From contig JARKPK010000006.1 in assembly GCA_029975295.1 (NCBI GenBank), positions 62,001 to 126,000 on the forward strand: a stretch of 64,000 nucleotides of DNA, in the 5' to 3' direction. Shown one piece after another: positions 28,299-38,121 of the stretch. The notes under the pieces are model-generated. The model worked only from the letters and a program-made list of their open reading frames with translations. It made no database searches and was not told the origin of the DNA. The position numbers were made by a program, and so were the translations under genes. The first letter of the stretch is position 1. Every line of letters starts with the position of its first letter. The stretch is from Thermoguttaceae bacterium. GTDB lineage: Bacteria; Planctomycetota; Planctomycetia; Pirellulales; Thermoguttaceae.

Positions 28299-28844
28299 GA
28301 CGATACTCCTCCGAAAAGATCATGGCTACAGTGCGCGACGACCTCTGTTGGCCCGCTCGGATCGTCGGCGATGCCCTGCTCACTTATTCTATTCTATCAG
28401 AAACGGCGGGCGGCGACATGCAGTTGTTCCGCCCGGCGCGGCAAACTTTCGGCCGAGCCGGGAAGCTGCCGGCGCGATCGGGCCGCCGTGCCGCTTTGAG
28501 GCCGAACTGCCCGCCCCAAACGGCATCGGCGCCGGCCGACCGCGCTGCTCCGCGACAGGCTCAATTTCAGAATAAGCCAAAACCCAAACCGCGGAAAGCG
28601 TTGCGCCTTTGGGAGCGGAGCCATTTTGTCGATCGGAACCGAACCGGGCCCGAAGGCCGCCTCCCAGCGATGGCCGACTGCTCGACCCTGCCGACGCCGC
28701 CCTGCCGCCACCCTGCCAACGCCACAGCGCCACTTTGGCGGATTGGCCTGCGGCACGGTGCAAGGCACACGGGACACGGGGCACCCCGGCGGAAGGGAAC
28801 TGCGGTCGGCGTCGCCCCATAAAGCGGCGCCAACTGCCGTTGGT
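28299..28844. other. Intergenic region between hisB and the DUF1559 gene
   Basis: About 545 bases with no recognisable gene. Open frames on the plus strand (for example from 28322) give Ala/Arg/Pro-rich products without motifs. The AT-rich patch around 28380-28400 may be part of the DUF1559 gene promoter, but I cannot pair it with a -35 box. Confidence 0.5.
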
Positions 28845-29432
28845 TCAGAGCACGCCTTTGGTGCTGGGGACGCCGGGGGTGCGCGGGTCGATTTCGACGG
28901 CCATGCGCAGCGCGCGGGCCGCCGCTTTGAACAGACCTTCGGCAATGTGGTGGGCGTTTCGCCCGTGATGCAGAACCAGATGCAAGTTGCAGGCGGCGTT
29001 CACCGCCCATGCCCGCCAGAACTCGGGCAGCAATTCCGATTGGAACTCGCCGATGCGCGGCACAGGCAGGGGGGCCTCGAACACCAGATAAGGCCGCCCG
29101 CCGAAATCGATCGCCGCAGTCACCAGCGTTTCGTCCATGGGCAGCGTGAAGTGCCCGTAACGCCGAATGCCGAGCTTTTCGCCCAAGGCGGCGCGAACCG
29201 CCTGCCCGAGACAGATGCCCACGTCCTCGACCGTGTGGTGTTGATCGACGTGCAAATCGCCCTGGGCCCGCAGCGTCAAATCCATGGCGGCATGGGCGGC
29301 GAACAGCGTCAGCTTGTGGTCGAAGAATCCCACGCCGGTGTTTACGTCGGCCCGGCCCGATCCGTCGAGGGAAAGGCTCAGGTCGATGTCGGTCTCGGCC
29401 GTGGTGCGGTGCATTTGCGCGGTGCGGCTCAT
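28845..29432 (-). CDS. hisB: Imidazoleglycerol-phosphate dehydratase
   Basis: The 195-residue monofunctional enzyme dehydrates imidazole glycerol phosphate to imidazole acetol phosphate in histidine synthesis. Signature motifs are [11 protein letters not shown], the metal-binding HHTVEDVG and the second ligand motif [11 protein letters not shown]. There is no N-terminal histidinol phosphatase domain, so it is the single-domain form. ATG 29432 gives [16 protein letters not shown], the usual start, with GAGG upstream. It lies 111 bases downstream of hisC on the same strand, so the two are probably one transcription unit. Confidence 0.96.
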   Translation of the reverse strand: MSRTAQMHRTTAETDIDLSLSLDGSGRADVNTGVGFFDHKLTLFAAHAAMDLTLRAQGDLHVDQHHTVEDVGICLGQAVRAALGEKLGIRRYGHFTLPMDETLVTAAIDFGGRPYLVFEAPLPVPRIGEFQSELLPEFWRAWAVNAACNLHLVLHHGRNAHHIAEGLFKAAARALRMAVEIDPRTPGVPSTKGVL

Positions 29433-29543
29433 GACAACCTCGGCAAAGCTTCTCGGCGTTTCGGGGCGGATCGATCGTTGGTCGCCCGCGTCAGACACCC
29501 GCCGCGGCGGGCGGTCGGCAACGAGCCGATCGGGTTGCAACGG

Positions 29544-30587
29544 TCAAACGATTTTCCGCAACCGGTCGATCAGGCAATCGATTTCGGCGTCGGTCCCGAC
29601 GGTGATGCGCAGACCATCGCCCCAGCGGGGATAGTCCATGTATCGGACCAGGATGCGTTGCCGTTTGAGTTCCTCGTAGATTGGTCGGGCTGGTTCTGTC
29701 GGATGCGTGTTCCAGGTGAAGTTGGCCTGCGATTCCACCGTTACAAACCCTAAATCCCGCAGGGCCACGGTAAGCCGCGCGCGGGTCGCCCGCAGCTTGG
29801 CGCGATGCTCGGCCAGCCACGCCTGATCGGCCAAGGCGGCCGCGGCCGCGGCGATCGACAGCCCGTCGCAGTTGTACGAATCTTTCACCTTGACGAATTG
29901 CTCGATCAACTCGGGGCGGGCCACCAGAAAGCCGAACCGCAGGCCGGCCAAGGCGTACGACTTGCTCAAGGTGCGCGACACCATGATTCGGTCGCACTGT
30001 TGCGGCAGATGCAGGCAGTTCGTGTCGGCGAAGTCCGCATAGGCCTCGTCCACCAGCAGCGGGCACGGCAGCCGCTCGGCCAGCCGCAACACGTCGTCCG
30101 GCGCGATCATCGTGCCCGAAGGGCTGTTCGGATTGGCCAAGTAAACCAGCTTCACCCCTTCCGCTTCGGCGGCGAAGTCGGTCGGCAGAGTCCAGTCGGA
30201 CTGGAAGAGGACTTCCTCGAATCGGGCACCCTGCAACTGAGCCAGGGTGCGATAGAGGATGTAGGTGGGGTAGGGGTAGCGGACCGCCTCGCCCGGTCCG
30301 ACCAGTGCGCGGGTGACGATCGTCAGCACGTCGTCGCTGCCGTTGCCGCAAAGAATCCAGTTCGGGTCGAGCCCGAGCACCTCGGCGGCCGTGCGGCGAA
30401 ACGCGCCGGCCGTAGGATCGGGGTACTTGTTCAACCGCGGCAGGGCGGCAGCCACCGCCTCGGCAACGCGGGGCGAAGGCGGATACGGATTCTCGTTGGT
30501 GTTGAGTTTGACGAATCCGTCATCTTGCGGTTGCTCGCCGGGCGTGTAGCCCGACATGGCGACAATCTCTGGTCGAAAGTAGTTCAC
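29544..30587 (-). CDS. hisC: Histidinol-phosphate aminotransferase
   Basis: The 347-residue PLP enzyme converts imidazole acetol phosphate and glutamate to histidinol phosphate. The N-terminal LNTNENPYPPSPRV, the cofactor region GNGSDDVLTIVTRAL, NPNSPSGTMI, the VDEAYADFAD segment and the Schiff-base lysine in SRTLSKSYALAGLRFGF are all present. Length is normal for the family. hisB follows downstream; the enzyme before it in the pathway order is not in the window. The upstream 300 bases contain a degenerate TTCGC-type repeat. Confidence 0.96.
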   Translation of the reverse strand: MNYFRPEIVAMSGYTPGEQPQDDGFVKLNTNENPYPPSPRVAEAVAAALPRLNKYPDPTAGAFRRTAAEVLGLDPNWILCGNGSDDVLTIVTRALVGPGEAVRYPYPTYILYRTLAQLQGARFEEVLFQSDWTLPTDFAAEAEGVKLVYLANPNSPSGTMIAPDDVLRLAERLPCPLLVDEAYADFADTNCLHLPQQCDRIMVSRTLSKSYALAGLRFGFLVARPELIEQFVKVKDSYNCDGLSIAAAAAALADQAWLAEHRAKLRATRARLTVALRDLGFVTVESQANFTWNTHPTEPARPIYEELKRQRILVRYMDYPRWGDGLRITVGTDAEIDCLIDRLRKIV

Positions 30588-30888
30588 AATCGATGGTCCG
30601 AAGCTAAGCAGGTTCTCTGGAACAGTTCAATCATTCTGTCGAACGCAACCGGCCGAAAAAGGGGCCGAACTGAAGTCCACAATACGCGCCCTGCGGTTTC
30701 CCCCGGTTTCCGTTCGCCTTCATTCTTATTGTTGGGGGACGTGTTCCTTCGCGTCTCGTTGCTCCCAGGTTCGCGTCGATTCGCGTTATTCGGAGATCTA
30801 TTCGTTCGCTTCCGTTCGCATCCTTCGCGGACCTATCGCTCCGCGTCTCTTTGCGGTCGTCGGCGGACGAGCCATCGGCGGCATCCGT
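30588..30888. other. Intergenic region between the histidine kinase and hisC
   Basis: About 300 bases. The part from about 30735 to 30865 is made of degenerate TTCGC/TCGATTCGCG-type units (see repeat). A TTGAAC on the minus strand near 30635 lacks a matching -10 box. No gene is seen. Confidence 0.55.
30735..30865. repeat. Degenerate TTCGC-type dispersed repeat, copy 1
   Basis: The plus strand shows recurrent units such as CCTTCGCGTCTCG, TTCGCGTCGATTCGCG (30770-30785), GTTCGCTTCCGTTCGC, CCTTCGCGGACC and CTCCGCGTCTCTTTGCGG. The 16-base core is shared with the copy near recG (51195-51210, two differences). It lies in an intergenic gap here. Confidence 0.65.
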
Positions 30889-32652
30889 TCAGTCGGCCGG
30901 TTTATGCCGCGGTTCAAAGCGGGCTCGGGCGAATTGCTCGAACTCCTCAGCCAGCGGAGAGTCGAGTCGCGGTTGTTCTTCCAGCCGCCAAGGCAAACGA
31001 ACGGTGAAGGTGCTGCCCACGCCCAGCTCGCTTTCCACGCTGACCTCTCCGCCCAACAGGCGGCACAGCTCGCGGACGATCGACAGCCCCAGGCCGGTGC
31101 CCGAATACTCGCGGGTCATCGGGTCGCCGGTGGGCATGGCGGTTCGCCCTTGGCGAAACTTCTCGAAGATGGCCTGCTGGTCTTCCGGGGCGATGCCCAC
31201 GCCGGTGTCGGCCACTTGAATCGCCACACGATCGTCCGAGTCGCGGCCCGCGCTGACGGTGATGCGGCCTCCTTCGGGCGTGAACTTGATCGCGTTGGAG
31301 AGCAGGTTGTTGAGAATCTGCTGCACGCGGGCTTGGTCTTGGCGGAGCGGGGGCAATTCGGGCGCGATGCGGCACACCAGATCGATGTTCTTCTTTTCGG
31401 CCAGCGGACGGGCCAGGTCGCATTGCGCCGCCACGACGTGCTCGATGTGGAAATCGGTCGGCCGCACGATCATCTTCCCGCTTTCGATCTTTGCCAGGTC
31501 GAGAATGTCGTTGATCATGTCCAGCAGAAGCCGGCCCGACTTCTGAATGTTCTGCACGTAGCGTTTCTGCTTTTCTTCCAGGGTGGCGATCGAGCCGAGC
31601 ACTTCGCTGAAGCCGAGGATGCCGTTCAACGGCGTGCGGAGCTCGTGGCTCATCGTGGCCAGGAATTCGCTTTTCAGCGTATTCAGTTCGTAAAGCTGCA
31701 TGTTGGCCTGGGCCAATTCGTCCACTTTGGCGTCGAGGTTCGTGTTCGCCTGCCGCAATTCCTCTTGCGCGGCGGTAAGGTGGCGCAACATGCGGTTGAA
31801 CGAGGCGGCCAGCGCCTCGAATTCGTCGCCGGTATGGATGTCGGCCCGCAGCGCCGTATTGCCGCGGCTGACGGCGTCGCTGACCTCCGTCAGATGCCGC
31901 AACGGCTTGACGATGACGTAGCGGACGATGGCGTACGAGGCGATCATCGCCGCCAACACGGTGATGATCGCCGTGGAAAGCAGGATGGCCCGGTTCCAAT
32001 TCAGCGCCCGCTGCGTGGGCTTGTTGGGGATCGACACCTTCACGACGGCCATCAAGTCGCCCTCGGCCAAGGCGGCGCCGCTCAGCCCGCTTCCGCCGAA
32101 GGCCACACCCCCGCCCGACATGTCGATGCCCGTACCGCCCGGCGGTGGGCGGTGGCACACCTGCAAGCACGATTCTTCGGCGCGAATCGGCTGATAGTAT
32201 TCGTAATGGTCGCGCGAGGGCGAAAGCCGCTCGCGGTACTCCACGCCGTCGTCGTCGGGCTGGGCGGCGTTGCGGAAGTCGTCGTACGCTTTCCACTCGA
32301 ATTCATCCGAGGGCACGCGCGAGCGGGCGACGTTGGGTTGTTCTTCGGGCGCCTTGGGCCGAATGAACCACCAATCGTGTTTTTGCTTGCTCAGCCGTTC
32401 GGTCAGATTCTGCACGATCGGGCGAAAACTCTGATTGGTTTCCAGCTCCCCCCAGTGCTTGATGAGCATCACCTGATCGACGAGCAATCGCCCGGCCATG
32501 CGGTTCTGCTGATCGACGAGTTTTTCCGTCTGGCTGCCGTAATACCAGAAACTGGTGGTGATCAACAGAAAGAGGCAAGCGCCGAAGAGGAACCGGCACT
32601 TGCGCTCCAGGCTGGTTTCGCCCAACACGCGTTTGAAAGATTGATACGACAT
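30889..32652 (-). CDS. Membrane sensor histidine kinase with periplasmic CxxxCH motif
   Basis: The 587-residue kinase has two transmembrane helices (about 21-37 and 222-245) around a periplasmic domain, then HAMP (about 246-300), a coiled coil, HisKA with phospho-acceptor His at about 336 (FLATMSHELRTPLNGILGF) and an HATPase_c domain (NNLLSNAIKFTPEGG; DTGVGI; GTGLGLSIV). The periplasmic part resembles the DUF3365/Tll0287-like sensor fold and contains CLQVCH (Cys162, Cys166, His167). That is a CxxxCH motif instead of CxxCH; if haem is bound, it could sense redox state or a gas. No response regulator is adjacent. The gene follows secA by 156 bases on the same strand. Confidence 0.9.
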   Translation of the reverse strand: MSYQSFKRVLGETSLERKCRFLFGACLFLLITTSFWYYGSQTEKLVDQQNRMAGRLLVDQVMLIKHWGELETNQSFRPIVQNLTERLSKQKHDWWFIRPKAPEEQPNVARSRVPSDEFEWKAYDDFRNAAQPDDDGVEYRERLSPSRDHYEYYQPIRAEESCLQVCHRPPPGGTGIDMSGGGVAFGGSGLSGAALAEGDLMAVVKVSIPNKPTQRALNWNRAILLSTAIITVLAAMIASYAIVRYVIVKPLRHLTEVSDAVSRGNTALRADIHTGDEFEALAASFNRMLRHLTAAQEELRQANTNLDAKVDELAQANMQLYELNTLKSEFLATMSHELRTPLNGILGFSEVLGSIATLEEKQKRYVQNIQKSGRLLLDMINDILDLAKIESGKMIVRPTDFHIEHVVAAQCDLARPLAEKKNIDLVCRIAPELPPLRQDQARVQQILNNLLSNAIKFTPEGGRITVSAGRDSDDRVAIQVADTGVGIAPEDQQAIFEKFRQGRTAMPTGDPMTREYSGTGLGLSIVRELCRLLGGEVSVESELGVGSTFTVRLPWRLEEQPRLDSPLAEEFEQFARARFEPRHKPAD

Positions 32653-32808
32653 GCGTCCATCGGTTCGCCGGCGCCGCCGGAGCGATTCGGCCCGCCGCGA
32701 CGACGCCCATCAAACAACCGCGGAGGAATGAACCCGGCGCCGGCGGCGCGGGCGGACAATCGGCGGCGAAGTTCGCCCGCGGCCCCGTTTGTTCTGCCGC
32801 GGCCCAGT

Positions 32809-35800
32809 TCAGCCCATCCCGACGCTCTTCTTCATGCAGCAGACCTTGAACTTCTTGCCGCTGCCGCAGGGGCAGGGATCGTTGCGCCCCACGCGCTGGT
32901 CGCGATTGCGGATCGGCTCGATTTTGCCCGAGGTTTGCGTGCCCTCGATGGCGGCCTGCTGCTGGGCGGCGATCTGCGACACCGTGCTTTGCGTTTCTTG
33001 CCTCACGGTTTGCGCGCGATTCCATGTCGAGCCCACGTAGCCGTCGTCCACCAGCTCGACGCGAAAGACCAAGTCGGTGATCCGCTCGGCGATGGAACGC
33101 CACATGTTCTCGAAGGTCCGCATTCCTTCCTTCTTGTACTCGACCTTCGGATCGACCTGGGCGTAGCCGCGAAGGCCCACGCTGTTCTTCAGGTGATCCA
33201 TCACCAGCAAATGGTCTTTCCAGGCGTTGTCGAGCACTTCCAGCAGCACGGCGCGTTCCATGCGGCGCATTTCGGGCCGGTAGAAATCTTCGACGGCCGC
33301 CGATATCTCGTTCTCCAACTCGGCGCGGCGCATGGCGATGGCTTCGTCGGGAGTCAGATCGAATCGGAACCGCTCGCGCACCCAGTCGCAAAACTTGGCC
33401 AATCGCCCGTCGGCCGCAGCCGCCCGCAGCGACTGCTCGAACTGGTAATCGCGGTCGGCACGACTGCTTCCGGCGGCGGCTTCCTCCGAGCCGATCAATT
33501 CGCTCAATCGCTCGGCGGCTTCCTTCTGTGCGGCCGGCAAACCGGCGCTGAACTGCCGGCTGATCTCGATCAAGGCCGCGCGAATCTCCTCGCGCTGAAG
33601 GTTCTTGAATTGCTCGGGGCCGATCGAAGCGCCGAACCGGTTGGCCGCCCAAGCGGCCAGCCCTTCGCGGTCCAGCCGTTTCAGTCCGGCGGCGTCGACG
33701 CCGCTGAAGTGCCGCATCGCGGCCGAAACCGGATACTCGATTTCGCGCTGCTGGTACACCTCGTCGGCCAACCGGCTGATCCGCTGTTTGACGGCCTCGG
33801 GCTCCATGCCCGCCAGCTCGCCGGGCGTCAGTTCCACGCCGAACTTGCTCCGCGCCCAGGCACAGGCCATCGAAAGCCCGAAGTCGGGTTCGAGGAAATG
33901 CCGGCCCTCGCTCAGGTCCACTTGCGCCACGGCGGCGCGGCCCGCCTCGATCAGCTTCTCGGCAACATTCTCTCGCCCGCACTCCTTCAGCTCTCGCTCG
34001 CGCAACTTCAAACGCCAGCGCGTATTGGCCCACTTCGTCAGGGCTTCCCAGTTCCAATCGCCCGGATCGACGTCTTCGGACAGGTTTTCTTCAATCGCCT
34101 CGAAGACGAGCGTTTCGATCTCGCGATCGGCCTGCCCCAGGGCGAACTCGGCCGCCGCTTCGTAGTCCATGCCGCGGAGCTCGCGGGCGTCGATCTCGAC
34201 GGCCAGTTGTTTGCCGGCCCACTCGGCGAACGAAGCGGTGCCGAAGTCGGGCTGAAGGAATTGGCCGATGTGGTGCTCGACTTGCCGCTGCACCATGTCG
34301 CGGATCAATCCCTTGCAGCCGGCGCCTTCGAGCACCCGCTGGCGGTAGCCGTAAACCCGTTTGCGCTGCTCGTCCATCACTTCGTCATATTCGAGCAGGT
34401 TCTTGCGGATGTCGAAGTTGCGCTCTTCGACCTTCCGCTGCGCCCCCTCGATCCGCCGCGAAACCATGCGGCTGATGATCGCTTCGCCCTCCTTCATCCC
34501 CAGGCGGGTGAGCATGTTCTTCACCCACTCGCCGGCGAAGATCCGCATCAGATCGTCTTCCAGCGAGAGATAGAAGCGGCTGCTCCCCGGATCGCCCTGC
34601 CGCCCGCACCGGCCGCGCAACTGCAAGTCGATGCGGCGGGCTTCGTGGCGCTCCGAGCCGATGATGTGCAGCCCGCCCATCGCCGCCACTTCGCGGCCTT
34701 CGGCCTTCATCTGCTCGCGCTGTTCGATCTCTTGAACCAATCGGTCCCACTCGTCTTGGGGCACTTCCAATCGCGTGGGGTATTTGTTTTGGAGCAAGGC
34801 CCAGGCCATCGCCTCGGGGTTGCCGCCCAAGATGATGTCGGTGCCGCGGCCGGCCATGTTCGTGGCGATCGTCACGGCGCCTTTGCGTCCGGCCTGGGCG
34901 ATGATCTCCGCCTCGCGCTGGTGGTACTTGGCGTTGAGCACCTGATGCGGCACGCCGCGCGCTTCGAGCATCCGCGAAAGCAACTCGCTGCGTTCGATCG
35001 ACACCGTGCCGACCAAGATCGGCCGCCCGCGACGCTGGATTTCCTTAATCTTCGACTTCTCGATAATATCGACGCCCGACTGGTCGCGGCCGCGAAACTC
35101 GACCACGCGGTCGTCTTCGCGGACGATGCGGCCCAGGTACTCCTCGCCCTTGAGATTGACGAGGATGTCCCATTTGTTCATCCGTTCGATTTCATCGACG
35201 ATCGCCTGGTATTTCTCCCGCTCGGAACGGAACACCACGTCGGGATGGTTCACCCGCTTCAGTTGGCGGTTGGTGGGGATCGCCACGACGTCGAGTTTGT
35301 AGATCTTCCAAAACTCGCCGGCCTCGGTCATGGCCGTGCCCGTCATGCCGCAAATCTTGTCGTAGAGTTTGAAGAAGTTTTGCAGCGTGATCGTGGCCAG
35401 CGTTTGGTTTTCTTCCTTGATCTTCACTCCTTCTTTGGCCTCGACGGCCTGATGCAACCCGTCCGACCAATGGCGGCCCGGCATCAAGCGGCCGGTGAAC
35501 TCATCGACGATCACCACTTCGCCCTTGGCGTCGACGATGTAGTTCACGTCGCGTTTGTAAAGGTGGTGCGCCTTCAGGGCGTTGTCGATCAGATGGGGCC
35601 ACTCCATGTGCCCGGCCGTGTAAAAGCTTTCGACGCCGGCCAACCGCTCGGCCGCGCGGACGCCCTCGTCGTTCAGATGGCAGCTATGGTCCTTCTCGTT
35701 CACCTCGAAGTGAACGCCCTTGCGCAACTGCCGCGCGATCCGGTCGGCTTCGAGATAACGGCTCACGTCGTCGTGGGCCGGGCCGGCGATGATCAACGGG

Positions 35801-36552
35801 GTGCGCGCTTCGTCGATGAGGATGTTGTCCACCTCGTCGATAATCGCGTAGTGCAACCGACCTTGCACTTGCTGAAAATTCTTCGGGTAGCGTTTGTCGC
35901 CCTTCCGCGCCGGGCGCATGTTGTCGCGCAGGTAGTCGAAGCCGAATTCGTTATTCGTCCCGTAGGTGATGTCGCATTCGTAGGCCCGCTGCCGCGCGCC
36001 GGCCTCCATGTCCGCCTGAATCGCCCCGACGGTCAGCCCCAACGACATGTAGAGCGGGCCCATCCACTCCATGTCGCGGCGGGCGAGGTAATCGTTGACG
36101 GTCACCACATGGACGCCCTTGCCCTCCAGCGCGTTGAGATACGCCGGCAGGGTGGCGACCAACGTTTTTCCTTCGCCGGTGACCATTTCAGCAATCGAGC
36201 CGCGGTGCAGCACCATGCCGCCCATCAATTGCACGTCGTAATGCCGCATCCCCAACACGCGGCGGCCCGCCTCGCGGCACACCGCGAACGCCTCGACCAG
36301 CAAGTCGTCGAGCGTTTCGCCCGCCGCCAACCGCTTGCGGAACTTGGCCGTTTGTTCGCGCAGTTCGGCGTCGGTCATCGCTTGATAACGCGATTCCAGC
36401 CCGTTGACGGCGGCCACCATCGGCTGCAACTTGCGCAACAGGCGGGCGTTGGCCGAGCCGAACAGGCCCGTCACCACCCGTTCCACACCTTGGGCCAGCG
36501 AGCCGAAAAACCCGCTGACCGCTTCGCCCACGCGTGAGAGAACTTCTTCCAT
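32809..36552 (-). CDS. secA: Preprotein translocase ATPase SecA, enlarged form
   Basis: At 1247 residues this is about 350 longer than E. coli SecA (901). Motifs are in order: Walker [36 protein letters not shown], Walker [19 protein letters not shown], the GTDIILGG region [11 protein letters not shown], and the zinc-binding C-tail [16 protein letters not shown]. The enlargement lies after [13 protein letters not shown], in the helical wing/scaffold region: about five diverged copies of a unit that E. coli has once (W-A-x4-F-x-v-x-L...). Full copies end in [20 protein letters not shown] and in [23 protein letters not shown] 36552 is chosen ([12 protein letters not shown]); an upstream frame to 36645 adds a Pro/Arg-poorly conserved tail. 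The enzyme powers Sec export with ATP. Confidence 0.95.
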   Translation of the reverse strand: MEEVLSRVGEAVSGFFGSLAQGVERVVTGLFGSANARLLRKLQPMVAAVNGLESRYQAMTDAELREQTAKFRKRLAAGETLDDLLVEAFAVCREAGRRVLGMRHYDVQLMGGMVLHRGSIAEMVTGEGKTLVATLPAYLNALEGKGVHVVTVNDYLARRDMEWMGPLYMSLGLTVGAIQADMEAGARQRAYECDITYGTNNEFGFDYLRDNMRPARKGDKRYPKNFQQVQGRLHYAIIDEVDNILIDEARTPLIIAGPAHDDVSRYLEADRIARQLRKGVHFEVNEKDHSCHLNDEGVRAAERLAGVESFYTAGHMEWPHLIDNALKAHHLYKRDVNYIVDAKGEVVIVDEFTGRLMPGRHWSDGLHQAVEAKEGVKIKEENQTLATITLQNFFKLYDKICGMTGTAMTEAGEFWKIYKLDVVAIPTNRQLKRVNHPDVVFRSEREKYQAIVDEIERMNKWDILVNLKGEEYLGRIVREDDRVVEFRGRDQSGVDIIEKSKIKEIQRRGRPILVGTVSIERSELLSRMLEARGVPHQVLNAKYHQREAEIIAQAGRKGAVTIATNMAGRGTDIILGGNPEAMAWALLQNKYPTRLEVPQDEWDRLVQEIEQREQMKAEGREVAAMGGLHIIGSERHEARRIDLQLRGRCGRQGDPGSSRFYLSLEDDLMRIFAGEWVKNMLTRLGMKEGEAIISRMVSRRIEGAQRKVEERNFDIRKNLLEYDEVMDEQRKRVYGYRQRVLEGAGCKGLIRDMVQRQVEHHIGQFLQPDFGTASFAEWAGKQLAVEIDARELRGMDYEAAAEFALGQADREIETLVFEAIEENLSEDVDPGDWNWEALTKWANTRWRLKLRERELKECGRENVAEKLIEAGRAAVAQVDLSEGRHFLEPDFGLSMACAWARSKFGVELTPGELAGMEPEAVKQRISRLADEVYQQREIEYPVSAAMRHFSGVDAAGLKRLDREGLAAWAANRFGASIGPEQFKNLQREEIRAALIEISRQFSAGLPAAQKEAAERLSELIGSEEAAAGSSRADRDYQFEQSLRAAAADGRLAKFCDWVRERFRFDLTPDEAIAMRRAELENEISAAVEDFYRPEMRRMERAVLLEVLDNAWKDHLLVMDHLKNSVGLRGYAQVDPKVEYKKEGMRTFENMWRSIAERITDLVFRVELVDDGYVGSTWNRAQTVRQETQSTVSQIAAQQQAAIEGTQTSGKIEPIRNRDQRVGRNDPCPCGSGKKFKVCCMKKSVGMG
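33270..34250 (-). repeat. Internal coding repeat units within secA
   Basis: Translated on the minus strand, related units read [80 protein letters not shown] and [20 protein letters not shown]. Each has a WA/WV pair, an F/W/L four to five residues later, an alternating beta-like strand and then E-x-(L/F). Spacing is about 45-130 residues. Boundaries are approximate. Confidence 0.7.
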
Positions 36553-37423
36553 CGGTTCGTCAACTGATCCGTGCGTCGGAAAGGCGGCCGCCCGCGCCCT
36601 GTCGGTTCCGTCGCGACGGGCCGAGCCGCAGGCAACTCTGTTCACTCAAACTCAGAAGGGCAATGCAACGTGCGGCCCAGCGGCCCAAGGCCGACCTCGG
36701 GACAACCGAATTCGACGCAACCGTCGCCTTGCTTTTCCGGCGGTCAATAGCAGCGCCTAACCAACCCCAAGACTATCTGTCTGAATACAAAGTTAGAGGA
36801 ATAAGAACGCACGTGCGCCCACAGGCCAATCGGCAACCGACGGTGGAATAACCGTCTTGGCAGACTTGCCGCCTAAAACCACATGGCGACAACAACTTCC
36901 GCTGCGAAGCGACATCGGCCGCCCGCTTCGAACCCTGCGATCAAGCCAACCCGGCGCGCGCCAATCCATCGCGCAATCTATCGGAAGCCATTCCCCCGGT
37001 CAAGGTATTAACGAATCGGGCGACGAGGGCAGCCAACCGATCGGCCGTCGCTGAGCGCGCCTTGTTTTGGCGACGCAAGCTCTTGTTCTGCTTGGGGCTG
37101 TCAATCCTCGACCGGTCAATGTCTCTCCCCCCGTCCACGCGGCGCGGCGAAGCCGGCCCCTGTGGGGCGGCCATGCCGCAGGGCCGATTGCCATCTGGGT
37201 GGGCGGCAACGAAGGGCCGGTGGATTTCGTCCCTCCCAAGGGTGGACGCCCGGCTTGCCGCCGCAGCGGTTGTCCGTCGCCTTATGCCGGCCGCCGCCGA
37301 CCCACCGGCGGGAACAGGCTCATATTCACATCAATATTTCACGAAAATTGCTCTGGACGCGATAGGAAGGATTTGCGAAACTCCGCCCGCTTTCATCGGG
37401 CACGAAGCGTGCAGGTGTATGCC
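36553..37423. other. Divergent intergenic region between secA and a small lipoprotein gene
   Basis: About 870 bases, the largest gene-free stretch here. It must contain the secA promoter and that of the lipoprotein gene. I recognise no RNA gene, mobile-element remnant or protein-like frame; open frames near 36534-36851 and 37067-37427 have no motifs. A minus-strand TTGACC near 36748 has no good -10 partner. Confidence 0.5.
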
Positions 37424-37669
37424 ATGAACCGCTGCTCATCGACGCTTGGAACCGTGTTGCGTTCTGGGTGCAGCCTCGCCCTGATTGGGCTGATGCTCTG
37501 TTTCGGGGTTTGCGGATGCAAGTCGTGGGACTTGGGCGGGCCGAAGTACGAACACGACCCGATGCTAGAGCTGCCCCGCGATTTCCGTTCCTCTGAACCG
37601 GCCAACGAGTTCTGGGGAATTAGCAACAAAGCTCGGCAGATCGAATCCAACTTGGGCGTAACCAACTGA
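37424..37669 (+). CDS. Small putative lipoprotein
   Basis: The 81-residue protein begins MNRCSSTLG, has a hydrophobic signal LALIGLMLCFGVCGC, and a possible lipobox V-C-G-C with the cysteine at about residue 32. The mature part of about 49 residues is polar and ends FWGISNKARQIESNLGVTN. Similar short planctomycete lipoproteins ending in KARQIExNLG-like helices come to mind, but I cannot confirm a family or function. GCAGGTG lies about nine bases before ATG 37424. A longer frame from 37067 exists but its first part has no support. Confidence 0.65.
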   Translation: MNRCSSTLGTVLRSGCSLALIGLMLCFGVCGCKSWDLGGPKYEHDPMLELPRDFRSSEPANEFWGISNKARQIESNLGVTN

Positions 37670-38121
37670 CCGGCGGGCAGATCCGACGGCCTGTCGGCAT
37701 TTTGTTGCGGTCCGCGAAGGGCGGTTCTGAAGCCTTTCGCATGTGGGGGGCGGCATCGTCGCCCGCCCGCGTCGAACCGAATCGCATTGTCCCCGGCGAG
37801 CAACGCTTCGGCCATTCGGCCCTTCTGCTGGCGGACGATTTTGTTGCGTCGTCGTGCGCGTTGCCCCGGTTGTTTTGCTCTTGGCCGTCGTCTGGCCATC
37901 GGCTATCTTGATGCAACCGTCTTGGTCGTATAGAAGCCGGCAATAGCAACGCATTGAAGCCCGCAATAGCGACGCGACGAGTCCGACCATCGTCCTGCGC
38001 ACCGCAGGCTTTTTTGCGGCTGCATTGTTGCGCCGCCGGTCGGTAACCCTTATGAATAAAACGACTTCAAGGTTGTGCGTTGCCCCCGTTCTCGGCCGGG
38101 GCGCCGCTGAGGTGACTGAGC
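37670..38121. other. Intergenic region upstream of the gmhA-like gene
   Basis: About 450 bases without a convincing gene. It contains a 20-base imperfect direct repeat (37933-37975). A weak plus-strand promoter candidate, TTGCGC (38028-38033) and TATGAA (38051-38056) with a 17-base spacer, lies 65 bases before the next start. Confidence 0.45.
37933..37975. repeat. Two-copy 20-base direct repeat
   Basis: GAAGCCGGCAATAGCAACGC (37933-37952) and GAAGCCCGCAATAGCGACGC (37956-37975) agree at 18 of 20 positions with a 23-base period. It lies in the gap before the gmhA-like gene. Confidence 0.75.

Noticed and set aside
28322..28822. A 166-codon plus-strand frame in the hisB/DUF1559 gap
   Set aside because: Arg/Pro/Ala-rich translation, no ribosome site and no motif.
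30904..36537. A 1877-codon open frame on the plus strand, antisense to the kinase and secA
   Set aside because: Its translation is His/Arg/Leu-rich without motifs and lies exactly opposite two well-recognised genes. GC-rich codon usage removes stops on the opposite strand.
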